DNA from: Macrostomum hystrix
Taxonomy: Eukaryota > Platyhelminthes > Macrostomidae
Assembly: GCA_950097015.1 (NCBI GenBank)
Contig: CATNEN010000001.1
Location: 25,903,501 to 25,967,500 of the forward strand
Reading direction: 5' to 3'
DNA: 64,000 nt
The notes under the pieces were generated by a model, which searched no databases, was not told the origin of the DNA, and saw only the letters and a program-made list of their open reading frames with translations. Of the stretch, positions 23,052-32,907 are shown piece by piece. The first letter of the stretch is position 1, and every line of letters starts with the position of its first letter. The position numbers and the translations under genes are program-made.

Positions 23052-23573
23052 GACTACCGCTGTCTCATCTGCCTCTACAAGCGATACGTCAGCCTGCGTC
23101 CCGCCAACTGCTCGAAGCAGCAGCTCTTTTTGTCCTGGTTTCGCAGTGAAGCTGCTGTTAGTGCTGGGAAGTGGTTCCAGAACCAGGTTCTCGGGCGACA
23201 CACTCTCGACTCTGTAGTGCGGACGCTGATGGACGGTCTACCTGAGCCGACCACTGGTTGCTACAGCAATCAGTCCCTGCGGAAGACATGTGCCACAACA
23301 TTGCGTGATGTTGGGATGTCGAGGCCTGAGATTGCCAAGGTTACTGGTCACAGTTCCGCTGCGCTTGAACGCTACATAGGCCCATCGGCCAAGGTTATGA
23401 GGATTGCTTCCGACGCTTTGCAGGACTCCAGTCGTCCGACGAACGTCAGTGGTCCATCAAGCGGGCAACCTGCTGTATCGGAGCCTGGCCGAAACTCCGG
23501 TAAGTCCACTGCTGGCCACGGGGTCAAGTCTCTTGTCACCGAGGGTGGCAGGATCGAGATCAAATTCGACTAA
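23052..23573 (+). pseudogene. 5'-truncated tyrosine recombinase fragment (Crypton/DUF3504-like)
   Basis: Seen: an open stretch of about 173 codons following an in-frame TGA at 23049. It begins DYRCLICLYKRYVSLRP and contains SNQSLRKTCATTLRDVG, then IAKVTGHSS and LERY. Known: Crypton-derived recombinases end with H-x-x-R, then TGH, then the nucleophile Tyr. Here the first His is Gln, while Arg, TGH and Tyr remain. The catalytic N-terminal half (first Arg, Lys) is absent, so this is a fragment. It lies on the opposite strand from the fuller recombinase at 23897-25405 and is not a close copy of it. Confidence 0.7.
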
Positions 23574-23757
23574 CGATGTTTACCTCACGCTGGGTATTGA
23601 CCGTTACTGCCACTGGCTATTAACTACTTAGTTGTTGCTTATTCTACTTGTTTAAACATGTTTGAAACGTTTCGCGTCAATAAATGATTTGCGGCTCATT
23701 ATTTGGCGCCCATTATACGGTTTAATGGGCCCCGTTTTCGGGACCATTGTCCAAAAT

Positions 23758-23765
23758 GTCTATGG
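23758..23765 (+). repeat. Left copy of the inverted repeat ATGTCTATGGT
   Basis: ATGTCTATGGT at 23756-23766 pairs exactly with ACCATAGACAT at 25466-25476. The 11-bp inverted repeats bracket the two-exon recombinase gene. Confidence 0.6.
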
Positions 23766-23896
23766 TAATTTAATTCAAGGCAATGACATTCATACAATGA
23801 CCGGTCATTGTTTGGAATTTTTAGAATAATTTTTTTAAGTTAACGCGTATAGTTTAAACTTAACAAATGACAAACAAGTTTTAGTTTTAGTAAAAA

Positions 23897-25405
23897 TTAG
23901 TTAAACTTGCACTGATTAAACGTGCATCCATTGAAACTGAACTTAGTCACAGGGTTGTCGTGACTATTGAAGCCGGTAAAGCACAGGCCCGATTGGATGG
24001 AGATAGTGGCATCCGAGTCAGGAGCAGGGATGGCGACGGACTCGTCTTGTTCAGCAACAGCCGAACCGGAAGCAGGGATGGCGACAGCATCCTCATCAGA
24101 GCGCAACTGAAGAGCAGAAGAAACCGATGCACTATTCTTCTGTAGGGAACGGTCACGCCGCCTCGCCAGATAGCGACGGGTTGTTCTCTCTGACGTTTGG
24201 CCAGTAATGGACATGATGTCACTCAGACTGTGTCCGGCAGCTTCCAGGTCGCAGATCCGAGTGACACTATTTAAAAAGATTGTTAAAGGTTTTCAATTAG
24301 CTACTTGAAATTTTTAGCTACTATACACAATCGACTACTGCTTTCGTACTTACCGAATGCAATGATTGGTATAAACCTTCGACAGGCCGACTTTCTCGCT
24401 TAAGTTTCGCATAAATCGCTGCAAGTAGTTGTCACCACGATTTTGCTTCGCCGAATACGTCACGCTGCCGTTGTGGCTAGCTAGCGGCCGAGGAAAAAGA
24501 TGATCGTCCTTTGTTTGTGAAGGCAGCAGATCCAGATATCTTCGCACGTTGGCGGTCTCGTAGATTCTGGCCTGTTTGTTGTCCTTGGTGGACTTGGCCT
24601 TCACAGGATCAGCAGGTTTGTTCTTCGATGGAAGCTTTGGTAGACAATAGTACTCTTTGCCATCTGCATCAGTGCGCAGCTCGAGGATGTCGCGTTTCTT
24701 CAGATATTTCAGATGCTCTTGTCCTCGCTCACCGAGACTGTACAGAATATAGAACAAGAACCTATCCTGCTCGGCTTCAGCGCTTCCGTCTCGAAAGTAA
24801 TCTGCCAGCTTCGACATGTCGCCCTCTTCGATCGGCTCATACTGCTGGACGTCGCCTCCTTCTTGGTGAAACTTTCTTACCTGCACTCGAAGCATATCGT
24901 TCGCTTGCTGGAACTCTACACCGGTGATGATGTTTACTTTCAATTTTCGAATTACACGCAGGTACCTCTGTATTCCTGCCCTGATGCAGACTAGAGAAGC
25001 AGGCGAATATGACTTTCCATCCTGCCGCTTCAATTTAAAGTAGAAGTACCTTAAGTACTGATTGAGGGTTTCGGCCGGCACTTCTGAAACGTCTCGTAGT
25101 TTCTCACTCGCGAGGAGATTAAGGAAGCGTTCCCCGTGAATATACATCTGCTTCCTCGTTTCGGCAGGTAGGCTTTCAATTTCTACTCGATCCATCTCGC
25201 TAACATCAAGTTGCTCGCCATCTAGGCACGGCAGTTCATCGTTAGAACGATCACTTTGAATATATTCAAGGAACGCTGCAAATTCGTCGTCGCGTCGGTC
25301 GATATTTGAAGTCTCGGAAATAAAGTTCAGTTCGAACGAGTCGACATTGCCTAATTCGTCGATAGGCAGATTGCACCAATTGATTGGAAAATGAATGCCT
25401 TCCAT
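23897..25405 (-). CDS. Crypton-like tyrosine recombinase, 2 exons
   Basis: Seen: exon 1 24354-25405 and exon 2 23897-24266 (87-bp intron, phase 2) give 473 aa. Residues about 70-170 resemble the SAM-like DNA-binding half (YLRYFYFKLKRQDGKSYSP). The catalytic part has GERGQEHLKYL (candidate first Arg), then TNHCIR (His-x-x-Arg, with the intron inside the Arg codon), then DIMSITGQT and TTRRYL (candidate nucleophile Tyr). Known: Cryptons move with a tyrosine recombinase and no DDE transposase. Odd: the usual TGH is TGQ. The tail after the Tyr is about 85 residues, acidic and Ala/Ser-rich. Inference: a Crypton or a Crypton-derived host gene; the intact frame suggests it is young or under selection. 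Confidence 0.78.
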
Positions 25406-25466
25406 TCTATGAAATTGATTCTACTCGCCCGATGAACAGCGACTCTTTAAAACTCCGTCGTCTTGA

Positions 25467-25474
25467 CCATAGAC
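25467..25474 (-). repeat. Right copy of the inverted repeat ACCATAGACAT
   Basis: Inverted partner of 23756-23766, placed about 60 bp before the recombinase start codon. Confidence 0.6.
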
Positions 25475-25574
25475 ATATCATTCTCTATGATTTCGTGTGT
25501 TCTGCCGTTGTCTGGAACTGAACTAACTGATTTTTTCTAACCCTTGGGATTTCCCATAGACGTGGCAGATATTA

Positions 25575-25602
25575 AGATGTGGGGGCTTCGCCCCCACACC
25601 CC
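25575..25602. repeat. GC hairpin next to CCATAGAC
   Basis: GTGGGGGC-TTCG-CCCCCAC, followed by ACCCCC, lies 15-20 bp from CCATAGAC at 25554. The same pairing of motif and hairpin occurs at 7373-7410. Confidence 0.6.
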
Positions 25603-25664
25603 CATTTCCGTCCCCCACCCACTTTAATTTCTAACCCCTAGCTGACAATTTGGACAATGATGTC

Positions 25665-25759
25665 GTCTGGAATTGAGATTTCAGTTAATGGCCAAATTGA
25701 CACTCGCGCGCTACGCACGCTCGTGTCTATGGCCATTAACTGAAATCTCAATTCCAGAC
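25665..25759. repeat. Perfect inverted repeat, 30-bp arms
   Basis: Arms 25665-25694 and 25730-25759 are exact reverse complements around a 35-nt loop rich in CGCG. GTCTATGG begins inside the 3' part of the loop at 25725. Probably a small foldback element. Confidence 0.92.
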
Positions 25760-26334
25760 AACCACCCATTATATGGCACACTGGTTCAAGACTTCGCATT
25801 TTCCAACCATAGACGATAGATTCGTGGCTCAGAATGCGCCCATTAAACGTCCATTCCAAAAGATCGGCTCTTGCTGTTTAGATAAGCGACTTGAAACTTA
25901 GGACAACTCTAGATGTGTCCTAAAGTTAATATCGACCATGACAGTTTTGGTCATAGACAGTCTCTCTTGATAAAACGCACCAGTCGTAAGTTCGATCTTA
26001 TCTTCCCTTAGGTCTGACCTTAGTTGGATCCCAGCTAAGATCGACTTTTATCTTCATAGAACACGTCGATCCTCAACTCAATCCTAAGTTTGAACTTAAG
26101 ATTGAACTTTGGTTCGTAAAACTCTAAATGTGAAAGCGGTGTGTGAGAGCTGCGAAAAAGAAATGCGGCATTGTTTTACATGCGCAATAGCGAGATTTTT
26201 AACAATTCATTAGTGTTAATCAAATTCGTTCACTTCTCCTATTCGTTAGGTTTCATCAAAGCGATTTGCTGAAATACATTCACTCATGAAAAACTGTAAA
26301 AATGTAGTAATCAAAGAGTTTGTCCTGAGTAGAC

Positions 26335-27054
26335 TCAGCCACGCAGGTAATAGACTCCAGCTGAGCTGCTCAGACTGGCTGGTGGGTAGGCGAACCTGAG
26401 CAGGTGGCACACCTGCTGCTGGCCTGAGAAGATCACAGCCTGACAGTCAGCAGCCTTGGCCTCGCACTGAAACAGGCAGTCGAGCTCGATCAAGGCAGCG
26501 ACCGTCCAGAATGTCTGCTGAGTGGCTTCCACAGTTTTATTTGGCCTCGGTGCTGGCTTGAAAAAGTTTTTTACTGAAACGGATAAAAATTTACGTGACT
26601 CTAATGAAGAGGGAAAATTCTAAGGTTTGAAAGGCGACTCACAGGGGTAGATGAGAGCGAACACAGAGTTCCTCCAGCCTGCTCCGCACTTCTGCAGCGG
26701 GTTTCCGGGGCAGTCAATGCTGCAGTCGCTCTCACTAGCTTTTCCATGCGACCCAAATGACTTCCCACAGAAGCAGTCTATGCTGTACTGCACGCCGAAG
26801 TAGGGGAAGCCGCCCAGTGAGCAGACGCTGCTGCAGAACTCGTGCGAGTTGCTGTTTGAAGCGATGCGGCTTGCTCCCATGACTTTGAGACCACCGAAGC
26901 TGATCGCGCCACTGAGTCCATTCAGGTCCCTGTCAGGGGTGTCAACGAAGCAGCCGATATAGGAGAACTCAACAGTCCTGGCAGCCACACAGGACAAAAG
27001 TGCGATGCACACTGCACCGTTGAGAATGATGTCTAGCTTTGTACTCTTTGACAT
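26335..27054 (-). CDS. Secreted WSC + PAN-like protein, copy 2
   Basis: Seen: exon 1 26643-27054 and exon 2 26335-26573 (69-bp intron) give 216 aa. A signal peptide is followed by an eight-cysteine WSC domain and the PAN-like domain with all four cysteines (CLFQCEAKAADCQ, then QVCHLL). The N-terminal 20 residues differ from copies 1, 3 and 5, while VAARTVEFSYIGCF onward is nearly identical. It lies downstream of the recombinase sequences and is transcribed toward them. Function is inferred only from the domains: an extracellular carbohydrate-binding candidate. Confidence 0.87.
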
Positions 27055-28789
27055 TCCAGTGTCGTTCTGATTCGGAAAAATCCAGAGTCAGCGGCCTGGG
27101 TCGTCGAAAAAATATTCTTTATCTTCGTCAGCGCTCCTGCAGCATAGAATAATTATTTTGCCTTTCTTTTGCTCTATATGAGATTGGCAGTCACAGCTCG
27201 ATGCACTGGGTTCTTCAGGATTTTTCTATCGTTGCTTTCCCACTGTTGTTGCAGCTAAAACTTGTAAGCGAGTGTGCAGAGATATGATGCCAGCAAAAAG
27301 CATCGACCCATGGCGGAAGCTAATGCCTGAGTGTCGTGTATAATTTTTCTGCCTGACTCTGATATGCACGCAATGTTATATATTTCAGCTACTGCATACC
27401 TGTAGGAAAGAAGAATCGGAAAGGACCGCACTAAGAAACCTAGCCCACCTAGCCAATCTTTGGTCGTCGAAATTGGCTATAAATCGAACCGAAGTGGGAA
27501 TTGTAAATCGAATACATCATGCAGAAGTACTCGTTCTTAGAACTCTGTAATGCCAAAGTGAGGCCTTTAGCGGTAGGATATATTAGATAGGCTGTTGAGT
27601 ATAGTTGCGCATAAGATCCCACGAAAATGTTGTGACAATCTCTGAGAAAAATTCCAAATCGCTGAGTTTTAAGCCCCATCGTACATCGTATGCGTTTGAG
27701 ATAAATTTATGTGAGTCGCTTTAACTACTCAGGCGGGACCCTTGATCAGGGCCCCTGGTTGCTCGATCAGAAAACCCGACGATTTACGCAGGGTCTCTTA
27801 TAATTTTCTGGCTCTATGCAGCTTCAAACCCTCGCACCCTCGACCCACAGGGAGCCGTTACAGGTGGCGGTTTTTTGTAAAGGGACGCCGCCATTCTAAC
27901 AGCCCAGGTCCGGAACGTCGTTCGTTTGAGTCCAATTGGGCACGCGGAGGGGTAGACCCCCTAGGCACTGGCCAGAAAGGGACCATTGGCTTAACTTGCT
28001 AGATGCCATTAGGCAATTATCTAAGTCTTGGGTGTCCAGTCATTCTACGAGGCCGAGTCTCTTACCCATTTATCTTACCTATTCAAGTTAGAAAGTGCAC
28101 GTGAACTCTTTCATTTGTCTTATTGCCAACTTGCAATTGCCTTATTATCGCTCTATTCTCTCACCATGCATTTTCCACGCTTCGTCAATTAACCCTGTCC
28201 TCTTCAACAGTAAGATGCAGGTGTCTGACAGGCGCATCAGAGCAGCACACCCTGAGCCCTGCTATCTTAAGAAAAATGGTCACCCGCTTTTTGGTTTATC
28301 GACACGCCTTACGTACAGAATACAGAATCCTCCACAGCAGGATTGTATTTGTGAAGTTGATAACTGACGGGTAAGAAAGACGCTCTTTTAGCTGTCACTC
28401 TGAGAATTTCTGAAACTCCTTTTCCTGAAACTAATACACATACCACACTGAGAAACTTCGATACATGCCGACTCAGTGAAATACGCTCAAAGTCTCGAAA
28501 ATGATTTAGGCAAAAATTACTTTCATTCCAATGCTGAATTTATTGCTTAATGGAAACTTTTTATAGCTTCCAATAGAGAAACATCGGACTCCAGAAACAC
28601 TTCCACAACAGAAAAATCCAGATGTGATTGTTAGTAGCTACGTGGTTTTGATGGTTCTTTAATTAACCTTTACTCGAGATTAGACTTACGCTCGGACAGT
28701 TCAAAACACCTTGACAAAAGATTGACACAATACGCTCGAACAGAAGGAATTGAAAGATTAGTACAAGTTTGATAAGCGAGAATAGGTAC
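27055..28789. other. Intergenic, no gene seen
   Basis: GC-moderate at 27730-28000 with short unrelated open frames, otherwise AT-rich. No splice-supported exon, tRNA-like fold or tandem array was recognised. Confidence 0.5.
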
Positions 28790-29400
28790 AGAAAAATTGG
28801 GAAAGTTATAATTTTACCGAACTGGTCTAACTCTGCGGACGAGGCCCTGCTGCCTCCGCTTTAGGCGCTGCTCCGATAGATCCTATCGGTTAGCACTCCT
28901 TCTGCTAGACGGCGGAGTCTCCGATGAGAGCACTTACTGACTTTGACAACAGGAACCTATCTAGACCCCATCTTGACCAGTGGCGCACTCTCAAGACGTG
29001 GATCGCCGAGAGCTACCTAACTGACAAAAAGCTTGTGGTCGGGAACGGGATGGAACAATCAAAGCTGGGCAATCACAAGCTTAGAGTGCGGCTCTCTTGC
29101 TTCTCACTGAGCTGAGGCGAATCAGAAGGTCTAGGCGAAAAAAAGACTTTCGGACACGGCGAAAACGCGGTTTATTAAATAGACCGAACTGACCCCTGAT
29201 TAGGGCGGTCGGCGGGGTGGCTGTCAGGCTGGCAGCTTGAGCCTGATGGGTGGAATCGCAGTAGACTTGCGGGGTAGAAAATCAGCGAGGCCGGATCGCA
29301 ATCTGATTGGCCAGGGCTCCAGCACAGGGGTAGAGTTGACGGGGTGGTTGGCATCAGCCCACCTGACTGGCCCGGACCGGCTAGGTGTGAATTTCTCACC
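28790..29400. repeat. Dispersed repeat, copy 2
   Basis: Diverged collinear partner of 17955-18660 in the same orientation. Shared landmarks include TTTTACC(G/T)AACTGG, CCTATCGGTTAGCACTCC, GACGGCGGAGTCTCCGA, TGGCGCACTCTCAAGACG and TGGCCCGGACCGGCTAGG-like segments. The copies are about 10.8 kb apart and flank WSC copies 1 and 2 and the recombinase region. Confidence 0.75.
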
Positions 29401-30003
29401 TTTAATTAACTGTTCTAAAAATAGACTGGACACTCGCTATACTGACCTACAATGACAGAAAAATAAAATATGCTCACACTAAAACACTGTTCCTCATCAA
29501 GTATAAATCATAACAGAAAACGAATCGAGTTCAAAGCGTCATGTCTTTCTTCGATGCAATTTGTTTGTTGCAAGTCCTTCTTTCGTATATGATTGGTTCA
29601 GCAAAAAGGAATACTCTACGTCTGCTTTCTAAGAAAGCGATGTGACGGTATTTCTACCAAACAGCCTCACTAGATAAAGTCGCACTGCAGGTGCAGTATT
29701 TTGACGATTAGTGACTTGTACAAGTGCAAGTGCAATGTAATGCGAAGGTTTTAGAGTCAACTAAAAGTTTTCGAAATTCTATTCTCAATGGGATGTGGAA
29801 TAAGCAAACGTTTTATGCTGTGGCTCGACAAATAAGAAAAGAAAAAGCTTTATTAAGGTTTTAAGAACTCTCAAATAAACTTTAATAATTTACAACGAAG
29901 AACGGCTTCGTAGTTTTAATGTTGATGGCAGCTATGAAAGAAGTTAACAATCAAGATAATTTGTCTTTTTGTTGTTTTTTAATTAACCGGTTTTATTCCA
30001 TTG
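29401..30003. other. Intergenic, no gene seen
   Basis: AT-rich sequence with no exon, array or motif that I can support. Confidence 0.5.
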
Positions 30004-30028
30004 CAGTGCAGACTCAGCCACGCAGGTC
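30004..30028 (-). pseudogene. Relic of a WSC-family 3' end
   Basis: GTGCAGACTCAGCCACGCAGG matches the end of exon 2 and the first 3'-UTR bases of copy 4 (about 40668-40688) base for base, then similarity stops abruptly. This suggests a seventh copy that was deleted or overwritten. Confidence 0.6.
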
Positions 30029-30662
30029 TAAACTTAAGAAAATATTCTTTTAAACTCACCTGCCTGGCCTCACAGCAGAGCTCTCATATATATATATATT
30101 TTTAGGAACCTGCGGATCTCGTTGTCGCAAACTCAAAACCTCAATAAGAATTGACGTTCCTTCTGCTCCTCATCTTGGAAAGCTGCTCCTGTTTGGTTGA
30201 ACAAACACCGTTTATGTCAATGACCTTCGGGTCAAGCAAGCAGAAACGAGTATTTTGACACGGATCACAGAGATTTTGAAAAGACGCTGTAAAAGCAGTT
30301 ATAATATTTTTTTTCGCAACTTTCGGACAGGATAATCGCCATGACTTCGATAGTTAGCCTCTTGCCTCAACGTTTCCAGTTATATTTTTACAGTGAACGC
30401 TGACGATGAAACAAATTGCATCAGGCTACAGGCTAAACAAAATAAATATTTTGTAAGCTTTGATGCAGCGAAATCTGAGCAACAAGCGATGAGTCCACGC
30501 TAAAATATAACGCGGCTCAAGGCGGCGGCGTTGGGTGTTTGGGTGGGTTTTGCTCCAAACAGAGTACGCAAATAGGACTCGAAATACCTCGTACTACAAG
30601 TTATTTATAGGCTTAGATGGAGCATAAATCATTGCTGCAATGACACAGAGAGAGAAAGCTCA

Positions 30663-31418
30663 ATGAGAAGCTTTTACGATACTCGCATTCAGAGAAGTGC
30701 TGAAATGTTTCGCAAGCAGGGCATTCTCACTGGCGCAGTTACAGCGGCACTCCTGTTCTGTGTGGCTGCAAGGACTGCTGAGTTCTCCTATATCCGCTGC
30801 TTCGTTGATAAATCTCCCTGGGACTTAAATGGACTCAACAGAATTTTCAGAATCGGTGGGCTCGAAGTTACAGGTGGCTGAATCGATTCAGCCAGCAACT
30901 CACACGAGTTCTGCAGCAGCGTCTGCTCACTGGGCGGCTTCCCCTACTTCGGTGTGCAGTACGGATTGAACTGCATGTGCAGCAACTCATTCGGCTCACA
31001 CGGAAGAGCTGGTGACAGTGAGTGCAACATGATGTGCACTGGAAACCCGCTGCAGAAGTGCGGAGCAGCCTGGAGGAACTTCGTGTTCGCCCTCACCTAC
31101 ACATGTGAGTCGCCTTGACTTTTACATACTGGTATTTGAATAAGTAAATCCAAAATATTTAATGGGGTCTTGTATACTTTTTATTTTAGCAAACAACTAC
31201 TTCAGGCTGTCTCCGATGCCCAATGCGACGGTGGAGACTGCTCAACAGACGGGTTGGACTCTCTTCATGGCCAGTGCAATTGACTGCCTGTTTGAGTGCG
31301 AGGTCAAGGCTGCCGTCAGGCTGTGATCTTCTAAGGCCAGCGCTGTTACCTGCTCAGGTTCGCCTACCCGCCCGCCAGTCTGAGCAGCTCTGCACGAGAC
31401 TACTACCTGCGAGTCTGA
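30663..31418 (+). pseudogene. WSC + PAN-like family, copy 3, disabled
   Basis: Seen: exon 1 30704-31104 (an upstream in-frame ATG is at 30663) and exon 2 31190-31418, in the same arrangement as the intact copies. Breaks: an in-frame TGA at 30879 where relatives have an Arg codon; a 4-bp deletion in exon 2 near 31314 (GCCGTCAGG where relatives read GCCGACTGTCAGG) that shifts the frame; and a TAA near 31333 where relatives have TCA. The invariant Gly of YIGCF is Arg and a WSC-domain residue in CGNSFG is Ser. Splice borders and the TATA-like TTATTTATAG (30601) remain. A recently lost gene. Confidence 0.9.
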
Positions 31419-31599
31419 GTCTACTCTGCCTTGAAATGGAACCCTTTGATTCCTAAAAACATTACTATGCCTAGCCATTGGCACGCATGAAGTTTTGCAA
31501 CCTCTTTGCCCCAATTTGCAGAATTTAAGCAGCAGTTAAAAAAAGCGTTTTGATCCGTATAAAAATCCCGAAATGACTTACTTGACTTACTTAGCTGCA

Positions 31600-32325
31600 G
31601 GGTGCGTTCGACCGGCGGAAGCAGCGAGGAGGCGGAGGGACCACCCATTTCGCTAACCCTAGGTGACCAACGCCACTCAGGTGGATCCGGCGATCTCGTC
31701 CGCAGCAGGATTCTCCTCACCGGCGGTGGGGAACAAGTTCTCGCGCCCGGTGTCCCTCAGATAACGGGCTAGCAGATGGATGTTATCGAGTCTGAAAACG
31801 TCGGAGAGGTATGGGTTTTGTCCGAGATACTTAAGCCTTGCCCTGCTGGCGGATGAAATGCTCTGTGTTTTCGCGGTCAGAGCTGCAGAAGGGGCACCGC
31901 ACCTCCGACACATGGCCTTGGAGGAAAAGATGGCGGGAGAAGCAGCCATGTCTTGAAAGGGCCATGCTGACTGCTCTGAGATCACTGCTATTGAGTTTCT
32001 CCTACAGTTTCTCTCTGTAGTTAAGGTTGAGCTTAAGGAGGGCTTTGCGCAGCTGAGCGTTGAGGTTGGGGGCAGCGGCTCTGGACTGATGGCAGTCAGA
32101 GTGCTCGTCCACCTACGACGGTGCTCGGATTCCATCCAGCGCTCGATACGCGAGTTGTTGACCGAGGCAGGGAAGGGAGCACCCGGGCCTGGTCCGACCA
32201 AGGAACCAGCAAAATTGCTCCTGGCAAGCAGGCCTGTCCGCTCAATCCCGATATGAAAAGACAAAAATTCGATATTGGAAGAGTAATTAGCGGAAGTGGC
32301 AGTTCGCATGGAAACGTAACTCAAA
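31600..32325 (-). pseudogene. Decayed non-LTR retrotransposon 3' coding fragment
   Basis: On the minus strand, frame-shifted pieces read RWMESEHRRRWTSTL, then (other frame) RHGCFSRHLFLQGHVSEVR and CPFCSSDRENTEHFIRQQG. That order (W...W, then H...HL, then C-x2-C...EH) is typical of the end of LINE polyproteins with RNase H and a zinc knuckle. Several frameshifts are needed. It is not a copy of the intact element at 32908. Confidence 0.6.
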
Positions 32326-32597
32326 AATCAGCTTTTCTTCTTAATATATTTTGTCTTAAACCATCAGCAAACAGCGACGAGCATTTCCTGTGTGTTGCTG
32401 CCCCCACAGCCTGAGTGACAGAAAACTGTCATGCCTCATCCAAGCTACAGTAAAAACTGATTCTACTATGAAAAATGTTGATTGTCTGCTGTTTTCATTT
32501 TATCGTAACTAATTTCATCGTAAGTTTCTTCCTACATGCATTTATTTTGTCATGGGCTGCATTGCGCGTAGAGGTGCGAAAAAGTGGCGTGACTTTG

Positions 32598-32907
32598 CAC
32601 AACCCCCCCGACCTAGCGAGTCGGCTGGCTGGGCCATGGAGCTCTGAATCTAGAAACTGGAGAGACAACTCCCCGCCAAACCCCCATTTCCCGACAACCC
32701 CCCGACCTAGCGAGTCGGCTGGCTGGGCCATGGAGCTCTGAATCTAGAAACTGGAGAGACAACTCCCCGCCAAACCCCCATTTCCCGACAACCCCCCGAC
32801 CTAGCGAGTCGGCTGGCTGGGCCATGGAGCTCTGAATCTAGAAACTGGAGAGACAACTCCCCGCCAAACCCCCATTTCCCGACAACCCCCCCGACCTAGC
32901 GAGTCGG
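32598..32907 (+). repeat. About 94-bp tandem repeats derived from a terminal inverted repeat
   Basis: Three full units and one truncated unit, each with CCTAGCGAGTCGGCTGGCTG, GAGCTCTGAATCTAGAAACT and CAACTCCCCGCCAAACCCCC in order. The same sequence resumes after the retrotransposon at 37344, and its inverted form occurs near 37985-38035. Confidence 0.9.

Larger units (their letters stand above)
22757..26131. mobile_element. Possible element with imperfect inverted termini around two recombinase sequences
   Basis: TTTTACGAACTGCAACTTAAG near 22762 and, inverted, CTTAAGATTGAACTTTGGTTCGTAAAA near 26094-26120 share TTTTACGAAC plus several AACTTAAG/CCTAAGTT words in similar order. Both recombinase sequences at 23.0-25.4 kb lie between them. 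No clear target-site duplication was found, so this may be two independent copies of one small repeat. Confidence 0.35.
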
